A stretch of 64,000 nt of DNA, taken from NCBI GenBank assembly GCA_965228975.1, contig OZ245851.1, forward strand, positions 496,001 through 560,000, given 5' to 3'. This DNA is from JAJFJD01 sp965228975. GTDB lineage: Bacteria; Pseudomonadota; Alphaproteobacteria; UBA8366. The position numbers and the translations under genes are program-made. Below the pieces are notes generated by a model, which was not told the origin of the DNA, ran no database searches, and worked only from the letters and a program-made list of their open reading frames with translations. This document shows, piece after piece, positions 7,240 through 15,226 of this stretch (positions are counted from its first letter, which is position 1; every line of letters begins with the position of its first letter).

Positions 7240-8178
7240 GTGCGGATTGCTTCTTTCAATGTCCAGAATATGCGGCTTCGCGTTCACGACGGCGTGGCCC
7301 ATCTGGATGGCGCGCGGGACCAGGATATCGAAGAGGATGTTGGTGCTGAGGCCGCGGCGCTCGACGGCATCGACCGGAGCCTGACCGCCGGCGTTTTGAA
7401 GAAGGCGAACGCCGATATCATCAGCCTGCAAGAGGTCTTCAATCAGGCCACGCTCGATTATTTCCACGACGAGATTCTCGTGCCGAGCGGTGTGCCGCCG
7501 TATCCCCATCGCGTGTGTCTGCCGGGAAACGACGGACGCGGTCTGGACGTCGCCGTGATGAGCCGGTTGCCGATACACGACGTTACAAGTCACGCGGCGG
7601 AGACTCCTGTGTCGCTCGGTTTGGAGGCGTCCGACGCCGTTGGTGCCGGTGACCGCATCTTCCGGCGCGACTGCCTTGAGGTGTCGGTCGGGCGGTTGAC
7701 GGTATTCGTGTGCCATTTCAAGGCGCCATACCCGGACACGGACTCGGTATTCGAGATTCGCCGCATGGAAGCGCTCGCGGTTCGGCGCCTCATCGAGCGG
7801 CGGTTCGAGACGCCGGCGGAAAACCTCTGGCTCATCGTCGGAGACCTGAACGAACCCGCCGTTGCCGAAACGGATCCGGCGCGGTCGATCGCTTCGGTCT
7901 TCCAGGGCTTCGCCGTGGATTTGGTGTCGCGGATTCCATCAGAAGAGCGGTGGACTTTCCACCAGCCACACTCAACGGTTTACACTTGTCCGGATGCCCT
8001 CTTGGCGTCACCGGCGCTTGCCGCGCGGTGGCCGGATGCGCGGCCGGAGATACTGCGGATCGGTCTCGACCGGGACGCCGAGCGGTACACGGGTGACCGG
8101 CTGGCGGGCGTCGGCGCCCATCGGCCGCACGCCAGCGATCATGCCGCCCTGGTCGTCGACTTCCCCGGTCTGAATTAG
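7240..8178 (+). CDS. Endonuclease/exonuclease/phosphatase (EEP) family protein
   Basis: The 312-residue protein begins at GTG with RIASFNVQNMR, the first EEP motif with the metal-proximal Asn. It continues with ADIISLQEVFN (catalytic Glu), LDVAVMSRLPI, VFVCHFKAP, LIVGDLNEPA (Asp/Asn pair) and a terminal SDHAALVVDF (His). This is the DNase I / exonuclease III fold, which hydrolyses phosphodiester or phosphomonoester bonds with Mg2+. The substrate cannot be told from sequence. The GTG start is chosen because the fold begins right there and no ATG precedes it; the ribosome site is weak. It is convergent with sfsA, 19 bp away. Confidence 0.85.
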   Translation: MRIASFNVQNMRLRVHDGVAHLDGARDQDIEEDVGAEAAALDGIDRSLTAGVLKKANADIISLQEVFNQATLDYFHDEILVPSGVPPYPHRVCLPGNDGRGLDVAVMSRLPIHDVTSHAAETPVSLGLEASDAVGAGDRIFRRDCLEVSVGRLTVFVCHFKAPYPDTDSVFEIRRMEALAVRRLIERRFETPAENLWLIVGDLNEPAVAETDPARSIASVFQGFAVDLVSRIPSEERWTFHQPHSTVYTCPDALLASPALAARWPDARPEILRIGLDRDAERYTGDRLAGVGAHRPHASDHAALVVDFPGLN

Positions 8179-8197
8179 CGACCGGGCTGCGCTTGGA

Positions 8198-8911
8198 TCA
8201 GAGTTCGACCGGAATTGCGTCCGCCACGTCGATGCCGTCCTTCCGCATGTCGCAAACATAGCAGAGGACTTCCACGCCTGCCTTCGTCGCGGTATCGAGC
8301 GCCTCGGCGTAGGCCGGGTCGATATCGCCGGCGATGCGCAAATGATCGCAATCGCCGCGCTGCACCAGATACAGCATCACGGCGCGATGCCCGTCGGCCA
8401 CCATGTCGCCGAGTTCGACAAGATGCTTCGCGCCGCGTTTGGTGACGGCGTCGGGGAATTCGGCGGCGGTCTCGCGGCCCGGCTGGGCGCGCTTCAGGTT
8501 CACGTTCTTGATCTCGACATAGCAGTCGGATTTGGCCGCATCCTCCAGCAGGATGTCGATCCGGCTGTTCTGACCGTATTTCACCTCGCGCCGCAACCTA
8601 TCGTAGCCGGTCAATTCGGCGATTCCGTTGCGGCTGATGGCTTCTTCCACCAGCTTGTTGGGGTGCGACGTGTTCACGCCGACCAGATGGTCGCCGACGG
8701 TCACCATCTCCCATCGCCAGTCCAGCTTGGCCTTCGGGTTGCGGTTCGGCGACAGCCAAACCTCCGAGCCGGGTTCCGCCAAACCGATCATCGAACCGGG
8801 ATTGGCGACATGGGCGGTGATCGTCTCGCCGCCCTCCATTTCGATATCGCTGAGAAACCGCTTGTAGCGCTGGATCAGCGTGCCGCGCACCAGCGGGTCG
8901 GGGAATTGCAT
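8198..8911 (-). CDS. sfsA: DNA/RNA nuclease SfsA
   Basis: This 237-residue protein matches SfsA throughout: an OB-fold-like N-terminal part (LIQRYKRFLSDIEM, TAHVANPGSMIGL) and a PD-(D/E)XK nuclease core (SRIDILLE, CYVEIKNVNL, FPDAVTKRGAKHLVEL). First described as a sugar fermentation stimulation protein in E. coli, its role in most bacteria is unclear. It begins 12 bp after the asparaginase-like gene on the same strand, suggesting a shared transcript with that gene and the MmgE/PrpD gene. Confidence 0.93.
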   Translation of the reverse strand: MQFPDPLVRGTLIQRYKRFLSDIEMEGGETITAHVANPGSMIGLAEPGSEVWLSPNRNPKAKLDWRWEMVTVGDHLVGVNTSHPNKLVEEAISRNGIAELTGYDRLRREVKYGQNSRIDILLEDAAKSDCYVEIKNVNLKRAQPGRETAAEFPDAVTKRGAKHLVELGDMVADGHRAVMLYLVQRGDCDHLRIAGDIDPAYAEALDTATKAGVEVLCYVCDMRKDGIDVADAIPVEL

Positions 8912-8923
8912 GCCGCGGTTGTC

Positions 8924-9934
8924 CTAATAGGTTTCGAACATACGCTGGATTTCCGCCGGATCGTCCGAGCGGGTCAGCGCCAGCATCAGCAGGATGCGCG
9001 CTTTCTGCGGCGGCAGGTTGTCGGCCAGCACGCAGGTGTCGGGTCGGCCGCTATTCACCTTCACGACGCGGCCACTGCTGTTGCGCGTGCTCTGCGCGAC
9101 GACGACGCCTTTCGCGACGGCGGCGTTATAGGTCTCGATCTGCGCCTTGGTGTTGAAGCCCGGCAACAATCCGGCGGCAACCAGCCCCTTCGCACCCGCC
9201 GCGACGAAGGCGTCGATCGCCACGCCGTCCGCACCGGCATATCCCGGCACGATGTCGACGCGGGGCAGGCTGTCCAGTCCGGCGACATCGAATTCCGTAT
9301 CCGGCGCGCGCTTGCGCACCGGCGTTCGGTAGTAGATCACTTGATCCGCGTCGGCATGGCCGAGCAGGCCGAAGTCCGGGCTCTTGAACGTCTGTAGCCG
9401 CAGCGTCGAGGTCTTGGTGACGTCGCGTCCGCTGTGGATCTCGTCGTTCAGCACGGCGAGGACGCCGAGGCCGCGCGACTGTGGTGCGCCGGCGACCCGG
9501 ATCGCGTTGACCAGGTTCAGCCCGGCGTCCGTGCTGATCGAGGAGGCCGGCCGCTGCGCGCCGACCAGCACGACCGGGATGCCCAGTTTCACCGTCAGGT
9601 TCAGGAAATAGGCGGTTTCCTCGAGCGTCGCCGTGCCGTGGGTCAGCACGATCCCGGCAAGGTCGGGGTTGTCGGCCGCGGTCTTGTGGATCAAGGCGTG
9701 TAGTTCGAGCCATTCCGCCGGGCCGATCTCGGTGCTGCCGACCGCGCGGAAGCGGATCATCAACAGATCGCCGACCTGCGAGGTCTCCGGAAACTGCGCC
9801 AGCAATTCGTCGACCTCGTATTTCTTCTTGTTCTCCGCATAGGTCGCGATGTCCATGCTGTTCTTGCCGACCGAGGAGATGGTTCCGCCGGTGCCGATAA
9901 CCGCGACGCGCGGCAATGTCGCTTGTGCCGTCAT
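8924..9934 (-). CDS. Asparaginase-family protein with altered catalytic triad
   Basis: The 336-residue protein has the type II asparaginase/glutaminase layout: IGTGGTIS with nucleophile T18, THGTATLEETAYF with T101, and GRDVTKTST with K174. The aspartate that follows the second threonine in E. coli AnsB (D90, HGTDTMEET) is alanine here (A102), and the substrate-binding Ser-Gln pair is Ser-Thr (GSTEI). The family assignment is secure but L-asparaginase activity is doubtful, because that aspartate holds the substrate amino group. There is no signal peptide. It is 75 bp downstream of an MmgE/PrpD gene and 12 bp upstream of sfsA, so a related amide or imide hydrolase role is possible. Confidence 0.85.
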   Translation of the reverse strand: MTAQATLPRVAVIGTGGTISSVGKNSMDIATYAENKKKYEVDELLAQFPETSQVGDLLMIRFRAVGSTEIGPAEWLELHALIHKTAADNPDLAGIVLTHGTATLEETAYFLNLTVKLGIPVVLVGAQRPASSISTDAGLNLVNAIRVAGAPQSRGLGVLAVLNDEIHSGRDVTKTSTLRLQTFKSPDFGLLGHADADQVIYYRTPVRKRAPDTEFDVAGLDSLPRVDIVPGYAGADGVAIDAFVAAGAKGLVAAGLLPGFNTKAQIETYNAAVAKGVVVAQSTRNSSGRVVKVNSGRPDTCVLADNLPPQKARILLMLALTRSDDPAEIQRMFETY

Positions 9935-10009
9935 GATGTTCCGCCCAATTGAGTTCAGAAGTCAGTCGCCCAACCGTCGCATAGGTCCCGGGCCGGGGCA
10001 ATGTCTCCG

Positions 10010-11371
10010 TCAGATCGCTGTCAGGTCGACGAGGCGGTCGATGCTCTTGGCCTTGTCGATCGACCAGATCAGGTCGGCCATCTCGTTGCGGGCGTCCTCC
10101 GGCAGGCTCGCCGACCCGAGGAGATGGAACTTGTCCTCGAAAGCCTGTTTCGACGGGCCGCGCTCGATGTCGCGCAACGTTTGCCGATGCCGCACGGAGA
10201 TTTCCTTGCCGCCCTTGGTCGTTGCGATCAGACGGCAGGTCCGGGTCGCGGGCGCGACCTTCTCGAAGTCGTCGTTCAGCGTGATCTCCTGCCGCTTGAT
10301 CAACGCCAGGATGTCCTTGTCGAGATAGCGCCCGCTTGCGAACGTCGCCGGCGTCACCGCGCCGTCGATCATCGCCGCCGCGACGCAGAAGGGCAGGGAG
10401 TGATCGGCGGACTCGCGGGTCTTCGGCGTCCAAAGCGCCTTGTCCTTCATCGGCGCGGCGAAATGCTTGGCGTAGGTGTCGATGCGAAGTGATTGGATAT
10501 CGGCAACGTCTACTTTCTCGCGCAGTTTCAGCGCGGCCATGATCGGTACCTGGATCGCGTCGCGGACGGGGAAGGTCTTGATGTTGGTTTGTTCGATGAT
10601 GAATTTGTGGCCTTTGAGACTTTTCGGAATCTGTACCGCGTGGCGTTTGCCCACGGTCTGATTCCACAAGCCGACCGGTCCGTCGAACGGGTCTTGCGGG
10701 CCGGTCATCCCGGCGGCGGCGAGTTGTGCGGCGAAGACGCCTTGGCGGGCTGCATTCGGCCCGGCGACGCCCTTCCACATGGAAAGCTGTCCATTCCGCG
10801 TCTGGTTGCTGGCGAGGTTCGGCACCACGGCGAGCGCAAGCGCATCGCGAAGCCGGTCCTTGTCGAGGCCCAACATCCAACCCGCCGCCATCGCGGCGCC
10901 GGGTGCGCCGGCGACGGGCTGGTCCCAACCCGCAACCTGGAACGGGGCGGCCTGGCAGAGGCGGCACTGCACCTCGTAGGAGATCACGATTGCCTGAATC
11001 AGTTCTTTCCCGGATGCGCCGGTTTGCTCGGCGATGGCGATCAGTCCCGGAATGTTGTCGGACGGATGCGCCGTGCTGGTCATCAGATAGGCGTCGCTCA
11101 TGTCCAGGTAACGCACCATCGCGCCGTTGACGAGCGCCGCGAGGTCCGGTGTGGTGCGCGTCAGCGTGCCGAAGATCCGCGCGCCGTCGGTACCGGCGAT
11201 CGGATAGGCAAGCTTGCGCGCGGCGCGCACCGGGGGTGCCAGCACCGCCGCCATGGCGCAACCCATGGAGTCCAGCAGTCGCCCTTTCGCTGCCTTGACC
11301 GTCGATGCGGGGATATCGGAATAGCGCAGGCCCGCCGTGAAATCGACGAGCTGGGCGGCGGTTTTGTCCAT
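10010..11371 (-). CDS. MmgE/PrpD family protein (2-methylcitrate dehydratase-like)
   Basis: The 453-residue protein has the all-helical MmgE/PrpD N-terminal domain (RLLDSMGCAMAAV, MVRYLDMSDAYLM, HPSDNIPGLIAIAE) followed by the smaller C-terminal domain. Family members dehydrate 2-methylcitrate, decarboxylate cis-aconitate or epimerise iminodisuccinate. The context is suggestive: it is divergent from an ICL/PEPM-family lyase (11458) across an 86-bp gap holding a 24-bp dyad, and a second lyase with an aconitase-like dehydratase follows at 14280-17005. prpC (methylcitrate synthase) is not visible, so the classical propionate pathway cannot be claimed. Confidence 0.88.
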   Translation of the reverse strand: MDKTAAQLVDFTAGLRYSDIPASTVKAAKGRLLDSMGCAMAAVLAPPVRAARKLAYPIAGTDGARIFGTLTRTTPDLAALVNGAMVRYLDMSDAYLMTSTAHPSDNIPGLIAIAEQTGASGKELIQAIVISYEVQCRLCQAAPFQVAGWDQPVAGAPGAAMAAGWMLGLDKDRLRDALALAVVPNLASNQTRNGQLSMWKGVAGPNAARQGVFAAQLAAAGMTGPQDPFDGPVGLWNQTVGKRHAVQIPKSLKGHKFIIEQTNIKTFPVRDAIQVPIMAALKLREKVDVADIQSLRIDTYAKHFAAPMKDKALWTPKTRESADHSLPFCVAAAMIDGAVTPATFASGRYLDKDILALIKRQEITLNDDFEKVAPATRTCRLIATTKGGKEISVRHRQTLRDIERGPSKQAFEDKFHLLGSASLPEDARNEMADLIWSIDKAKSIDRLVDLTAI

Positions 11372-11400
11372 GAGGGACGTCCTCGATTATTCTGTGGTCG

Positions 11401-11424
11401 TTAGACTGCTGTATCGCAATCTAA
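11401..11424. promoter_or_regulatory. 24-bp imperfect dyad between divergent catabolic genes
   Basis: TTAGA-N-TGC (from 11401) is mirrored by GCA-N-TCTAA (to 11424); 18 of 24 positions agree with the reverse complement. It lies 29 bp before the MmgE/PrpD start and 33 bp before the lyase start at 11458, where a single regulator could control both. No regulator gene adjoins it. Confidence 0.4.
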
Positions 11425-11457
11425 TCAAAATTCCACGAATCGAACAGGAACGGGCCG

Positions 11458-12351
11458 ATGAAGAGCAAAGGACGTCGTTTCAAGGAGCTGTTGGAAGCGC
11501 CCGAAATCCTGGTCGCACCTGGGGTTTACGACGGGTTCAGCGCCCGCGTGGTAGAGGCCGCCGGATTCGAGGCCGCGACGATCAGCGGGGCCGGCGTATC
11601 CGAGAGCAATCTTGGCTGGGCCGACAAGGGCATCATGGGGGCGCAGGACAACATGCGCGCCGGCCGGGCGATCGCCGAGTGCACGAACCTGCTGCTGCGG
11701 GCCGACGCCGACACCGGTTACGGCAACGCGGTGAACGTCTATTTCACCGTGCGGGGTTTCGAGGACGCCGGCATGGCCGCCGTCATGATCGAGGATCAGG
11801 TCTGGCCGAAACGATGCGGCCATATGCAGGGTAAGGATGTCATCCCCGCCGCCGAGATGGTGCAGAAGGTAAAGGCCGCCTGCGATGCCCGTCGCGATCC
11901 CGACACGGTTATCATGGCCCGCACCGATGCGGCCGGGGTGACCGATGTCGAAGATGCCATCGACCGGCTGATCCGCTATGCCGAGGCCGGGGCCGACGCG
12001 CTCTACGCCGATGCATTGTTGTCCGCGGACGATATCGAGAAGGTCGCGCGCGCCGTGCCCCGGCCCTACGTCTGCAACATGGGCTTCGGCTTGCAGGCGC
12101 GCTCGACGACGCCGTTGCTGACCGCCAAGCAATTGCAGGGAATGGGGGTCGCCATGGTGACCTATCCCCGGATGCTCAGTTCGGCGGCGGTCCATGGCAT
12201 GATGACCGCGATGCAGGCGTTCAAGGACGGCGCCTACGCGGACGAGCCGGTGGAACGGCCCGATCTGCAGGTCGACTTCGCGCAGTTGAGCGCCCTCATG
12301 GGGCTTACCGAACTCGACGCTATGGAATCCAAATACGACCCCGGCGACTGA
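11458..12351 (+). CDS. Isocitrate lyase/PEP mutase (ICL/PEPM) superfamily lyase
   Basis: The 297-residue TIM-barrel enzyme carries the lyase signature KRCGH with catalytic C120, unlike PEP mutases, which lack that cysteine. DADTGYGNAVNV (Mg2+ site) and IEDQVWPKRCGH are clear. Such enzymes cleave C-C bonds in 2-methylisocitrate, 2,3-dimethylmalate, oxaloacetate or similar acids. The closest relative in this window is the protein encoded at 14280, with which it shares almost every motif, including GADxLxADALLSxxDIEKVAR. It is divergent from an MmgE/PrpD dehydratase. The substrate is unresolved: methylisocitrate-like or dimethylmalate-like. Confidence 0.88.
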   Translation: MKSKGRRFKELLEAPEILVAPGVYDGFSARVVEAAGFEAATISGAGVSESNLGWADKGIMGAQDNMRAGRAIAECTNLLLRADADTGYGNAVNVYFTVRGFEDAGMAAVMIEDQVWPKRCGHMQGKDVIPAAEMVQKVKAACDARRDPDTVIMARTDAAGVTDVEDAIDRLIRYAEAGADALYADALLSADDIEKVARAVPRPYVCNMGFGLQARSTTPLLTAKQLQGMGVAMVTYPRMLSSAAVHGMMTAMQAFKDGAYADEPVERPDLQVDFAQLSALMGLTELDAMESKYDPGD

Positions 12352-12378
12352 CCGGCGACGCACACTGCTTGGGGTGGT

Positions 12379-12993
12379 CTAGGATGCCTTGCCGGTAGCC
12401 AGCCGCCGCAATTTCTGCACCGCGATCTTCGGGTCTTCGCGGAAGGCGATCGTGCCCTGAAAGCTGCCGTCCCGACGGACCAGGTAGATCGACGCGGTAT
12501 GGTCCATCGTGTAGTCGCCGTCATCCAGCGGGATCTTCTTGGCGTAGACGCGCCACGCCTTGATGAGTTTCGCGATTTCCGCCGGATCCCCTGTGATCCC
12601 CGTGATGCGCGGCGAGAAGGCCGTGACGTAGTTCTTCATCAGTTCGGGCGTATCCCGTTCCGGATCGACGGTCACGAAGAAGGCCTTGAGCGGCGCGCCG
12701 TCTTCCCCCAGGTCGTCGAGCAGGATCGCGAGTTCGTTGAGACTGGTCGGGCAGACCTCCGGACAATGGGTGAATCCGAAGAACAAGGCTATCGGATGGT
12801 TCGCGAAAGCTTTTTCCGAGATAGGGTTGCCATTGTGATCGATGAGGTTGAAGGGCGCTCCCAATCGCGCTGCCGAGACGACCGACTTCTCGGTACCCTT
12901 GTAGATGGACTGGTAGATCATGACGCCGCTCAAAAGAAGGGTTAGGGCGGCAACCGCCACCCACGCCCCTAGTCGAAGAGTTTTCAAGGTCAT
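12379..12993 (-). CDS. SCO1/SenC family copper chaperone / thiol-disulfide protein
   Basis: This 204-residue protein has a single N-terminal transmembrane anchor (residues about 9-28) and a periplasmic thioredoxin-like domain with the copper-binding CPEVC pair (C77, C81) and H165 (MDHTASIYLV). SCO proteins deliver Cu+ or reduce the CuA-site cysteines of cytochrome c oxidase subunit II. It begins 14 bp after the PCuAC chaperone gene on the same strand, the common functional pair for CuA assembly. No cytochrome oxidase genes are in the window. Confidence 0.93.
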   Translation of the reverse strand: MTLKTLRLGAWVAVAALTLLLSGVMIYQSIYKGTEKSVVSAARLGAPFNLIDHNGNPISEKAFANHPIALFFGFTHCPEVCPTSLNELAILLDDLGEDGAPLKAFFVTVDPERDTPELMKNYVTAFSPRITGITGDPAEIAKLIKAWRVYAKKIPLDDGDYTMDHTASIYLVRRDGSFQGTIAFREDPKIAVQKLRRLATGKAS

Positions 12994-13007
12994 CTTTCAA
13001 CCTCTCC

Positions 13008-13493
13008 CTATTTGTCCTTCATGCCGCGGCCGCGGTGCTTCATGCTCCTGCCCATGCTCTTGACCGCGAAAGGCAGGTCGACTTTGCCGGCTTTCTCGAA
13101 GACTAGCGTCGCGGTCCGTTTTTCGCCTTCCTTCAACTGTTCCTTGAGCTTCATGAACATCACGTGATAGCCGCCGGGTTTGAGCGTGACGGATCCTTTC
13201 CCCGGAATCTCCAGTCCGCCGGCGACTTCGCGCATTCTCATGACATCGCCTTGCATCTTCATCTCGTGAATTTCGACCTTGCCGGCAAAGGGTGCCGACC
13301 CGCCGACGAGCCGGTCCGGCTGCGATCCCGTGTTGGTGATCGTCATGTAGCCGCCCGCGACCGGTGCGCCGGGAACGGTTGCCCGGGCATACGGTTGGTC
13401 GATCCTGAGGTCGCCGACGGTGATCTCACCGGCTAAGGCGGCGCCGGATAAGGTGACGGCGATCAGGGCGGCGGTGAGGGCGATACGTTTCAT
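13008..13493 (-). CDS. PCuAC-type periplasmic copper chaperone (DUF461)
   Basis: The start at 13493 begins a clear signal peptide (MKRIALTAALIAVTLSGAALA, cleavage near residue 21), so longer in-frame starts are rejected. The mature domain is a small beta-barrel with the Cu(I) motif: H76 (IHEM), Met residues 78-87, and HVM with H110 and M112. PCuAC proteins capture periplasmic copper and pass it to cytochrome oxidase, often with SCO1. The tail is Met/Lys/His/Arg rich (KSMGRSMKHRGRGMKDK). It lies between a DUF2946 gene and the SCO1 gene, all on one strand. Confidence 0.93.
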   Translation of the reverse strand: MKRIALTAALIAVTLSGAALAGEITVGDLRIDQPYARATVPGAPVAGGYMTITNTGSQPDRLVGGSAPFAGKVEIHEMKMQGDVMRMREVAGGLEIPGKGSVTLKPGGYHVMFMKLKEQLKEGEKRTATLVFEKAGKVDLPFAVKSMGRSMKHRGRGMKDK

Positions 13494-13649
13494 TTGGTTC
13501 TCCTGCTGCACAAGAAAAAGAGCATGCGCGGCCATGGGATCGTCGCCGCGGTCTCTTTCCATGCGTCTTAAGATATTGTGACCGGCGCCGATGAGCGGCA
13601 TACCGTCAAGCGCCTGTCGATTCAGGTGTTTTGGAAAGTCGTTGGGAGG

Positions 13650-14036
13650 TTAGACGGGCGGCGGGCCGCGCAATGGGGCGTCGGGCCGGTGCCCCGTCGC
13701 GAAGGGGCGGTCATCGTGCGCCGCCGTAAGGTCGACGGCGACGGACCGGACAACCGGCTCGGGCACGCATGCCGGCGGCGGCAACAGGACGGCCCCAACG
13801 ATGCGGCAGAATTCGCAAGGCCCGAGAACGGATCCGGTTTCGCGGCTTTCTCCCAGTCTGGAGATGCAAAGCTGCGGCAGGCTTCCGTCGGGCAATGTAT
13901 AGGTCGCGCGGTCGGCCGTGCGGGCGTCCGGGATACCGGACACGGCGGCCGGTTGATGTGCAAACGCAACGAGAATCAACGCGAAGGCACAGAACCCGCG
14001 CACCAAATATCCCGTAATTTTGCGGCCGTATGTCAC
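13650..14036 (-). CDS. DUF2946 family protein, copper-linked
   Basis: A GTG start at 14036 gives a 128-residue protein with a hydrophobic N-terminal segment (residues 8-27) and the DUF2946 core: TLPDGSLPQLCISR followed by CEFCRIVGAVLLPPP (C74, C77). A longer frame runs upstream but has no family similarity. DUF2946 genes are often found with copper-transport genes; here it precedes PCuAC and SCO1 on the same strand with a 156-bp gap. The paired cysteines and proline-rich turn suggest a periplasmic or membrane metal site, but function is unknown. Confidence 0.65.
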   Translation of the reverse strand: MTYGRKITGYLVRGFCAFALILVAFAHQPAAVSGIPDARTADRATYTLPDGSLPQLCISRLGESRETGSVLGPCEFCRIVGAVLLPPPACVPEPVVRSVAVDLTAAHDDRPFATGHRPDAPLRGPPPV

Positions 14037-14223
14037 CCGTGGACCTGTCCGGATCGGGTTGCACGTCAACGCGTATTTGAATAGGGCGCGGCCGCGCCGT
14101 CCGCCATGCGGCAATTGACCGCAAGACGGTCGCCGGCGTCGTGGCGGAGGGTCGTAAGGCATTCGTGACGTGGTCGTTTTGTCCTTGGGCCGCGTCACCG
14201 CTATTGTTGCGCCATAGCCGTAT

Positions 14224-14245
14224 GGTGGCGGGTCGAGCCGCCACC
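14224..14245 (+). promoter_or_regulatory. Hairpin in the leader of the lyase-dehydratase operon
   Basis: GGTGGCGG (14224-14231) and CCGCCACC (14238-14245) form a perfect 8-bp stem with a GTCGAG loop, 34 bp upstream of the ATG at 14280. There is no T-run. It may be a leader structure or an operator dyad; the leuC leader has one at the same distance. Confidence 0.4.
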
Positions 14246-14279
14246 GGGCCGTGCACCGTACACAGATGGAGGGATAAAG

Positions 14280-15206
14280 ATGCCAAGCAAAGGACGCCGC
14301 CTGAAGGAATTGCTTGAAGGACCGGATATCCTGATTTCGCCCGGCGTGTATGACGGTTACAGCGCCCGGCTGGTGCAGGCGCGCGGGTTCAAAAGCGGCG
14401 CGATTTCCGGTGCGGGGCTCTCCGAATGCCATCTCGGCTGGTCGGACAAGGGCATCATGGGGCTGGAAGACAATTTGCGGTTCTGCCGTGCGATCGCCGA
14501 ATGCGCCGAAGACCTGCTGCTGCATGCCGACGCCGATACCGGCTACGGCAACGCGGTCAACGTTCATTTCGTGACGCGCGCCTTCGAGCAGGCGGGAGTC
14601 GCCGCGGTGATGTTCGAGGACCAGGTCTGGCCCAAGCGGTGCGGCCACATGGTCGGCAAGGACGTGATCCCGGCTGAGGAAATGGTCCAGAAGGTCAAGG
14701 CAGCGTGCGATGCGCGCCGCGACGACGATTTCGTCATCAAGGCACGGACCGACGCCGCCGGCGTTCTAGGTTTGAACGCGGCCATCGACCGGCTGAACAT
14801 GTATGCGGCGGCGGGAGCGGATCTACTCTTCGCCGATGCGCTGCTGTCGGCGGAGGATATCGAGAAGGTGGCGCGAAACGTGCCCAAGCCGCTGACCGTG
14901 AACATGGGGCTCGGCATCCGGTCGCGACCGACCACGCCGCTAATCTCGCCGGGCCGCCTGCAGGAGATGGGCGTCGCGGCGGTGAGCTATCCGCGGCTGC
15001 TGTCGACCTCGGCGGTGCGTGGCATGATGAACGCCATGGATGCCTTCCAGGAGATGGTGGCCAGCAACGAAGAGGTGGACCGGCCCGACCTGCTGGTCTC
15101 GTTCGACGAGGTCAACGCCTTGGTCGGATACGACACGTTGACCGAGATGGAACATCGGTATGCGGTCGAGGGGGATTCCGCGCCGAAAAGCGCGGCGGGC
15201 GACTAG
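14280..15206 (+). CDS. ICL/PEPM superfamily lyase, 2,3-dimethylmalate lyase-like
   Basis: This 308-residue TIM-barrel lyase has DADTGYGNAVNV for Mg2+ and VWPKRCGH with catalytic C121. A strong GGAGGG ribosome site precedes the ATG. It is followed by aconitase-family large (15227) and small (16499) subunits with gaps of 20 and 3 bp. That order, lyase plus two-subunit hydratase, is the one known for 2,3-dimethylmalate lyase with dimethylmaleate hydratase DmdAB in nicotinate fermentation of Eubacterium barkeri; other branched C5-C6 acids could equally be handled. It is a close paralogue of the lyase at 11458. Confidence 0.85.
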   Translation: MPSKGRRLKELLEGPDILISPGVYDGYSARLVQARGFKSGAISGAGLSECHLGWSDKGIMGLEDNLRFCRAIAECAEDLLLHADADTGYGNAVNVHFVTRAFEQAGVAAVMFEDQVWPKRCGHMVGKDVIPAEEMVQKVKAACDARRDDDFVIKARTDAAGVLGLNAAIDRLNMYAAAGADLLFADALLSAEDIEKVARNVPKPLTVNMGLGIRSRPTTPLISPGRLQEMGVAAVSYPRLLSTSAVRGMMNAMDAFQEMVASNEEVDRPDLLVSFDEVNALVGYDTLTEMEHRYAVEGDSAPKSAAGD

Positions 15207-15226
15207 CGGGTGCGAAGGAAAACGCC

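Noticed and set aside
9126..11261. A 711-codon minus-strand open frame
   Set aside because: It runs in another frame through both the MmgE/PrpD and asparaginase-like genes, is extremely arginine-rich and has no domain. It is a high-GC artefact.
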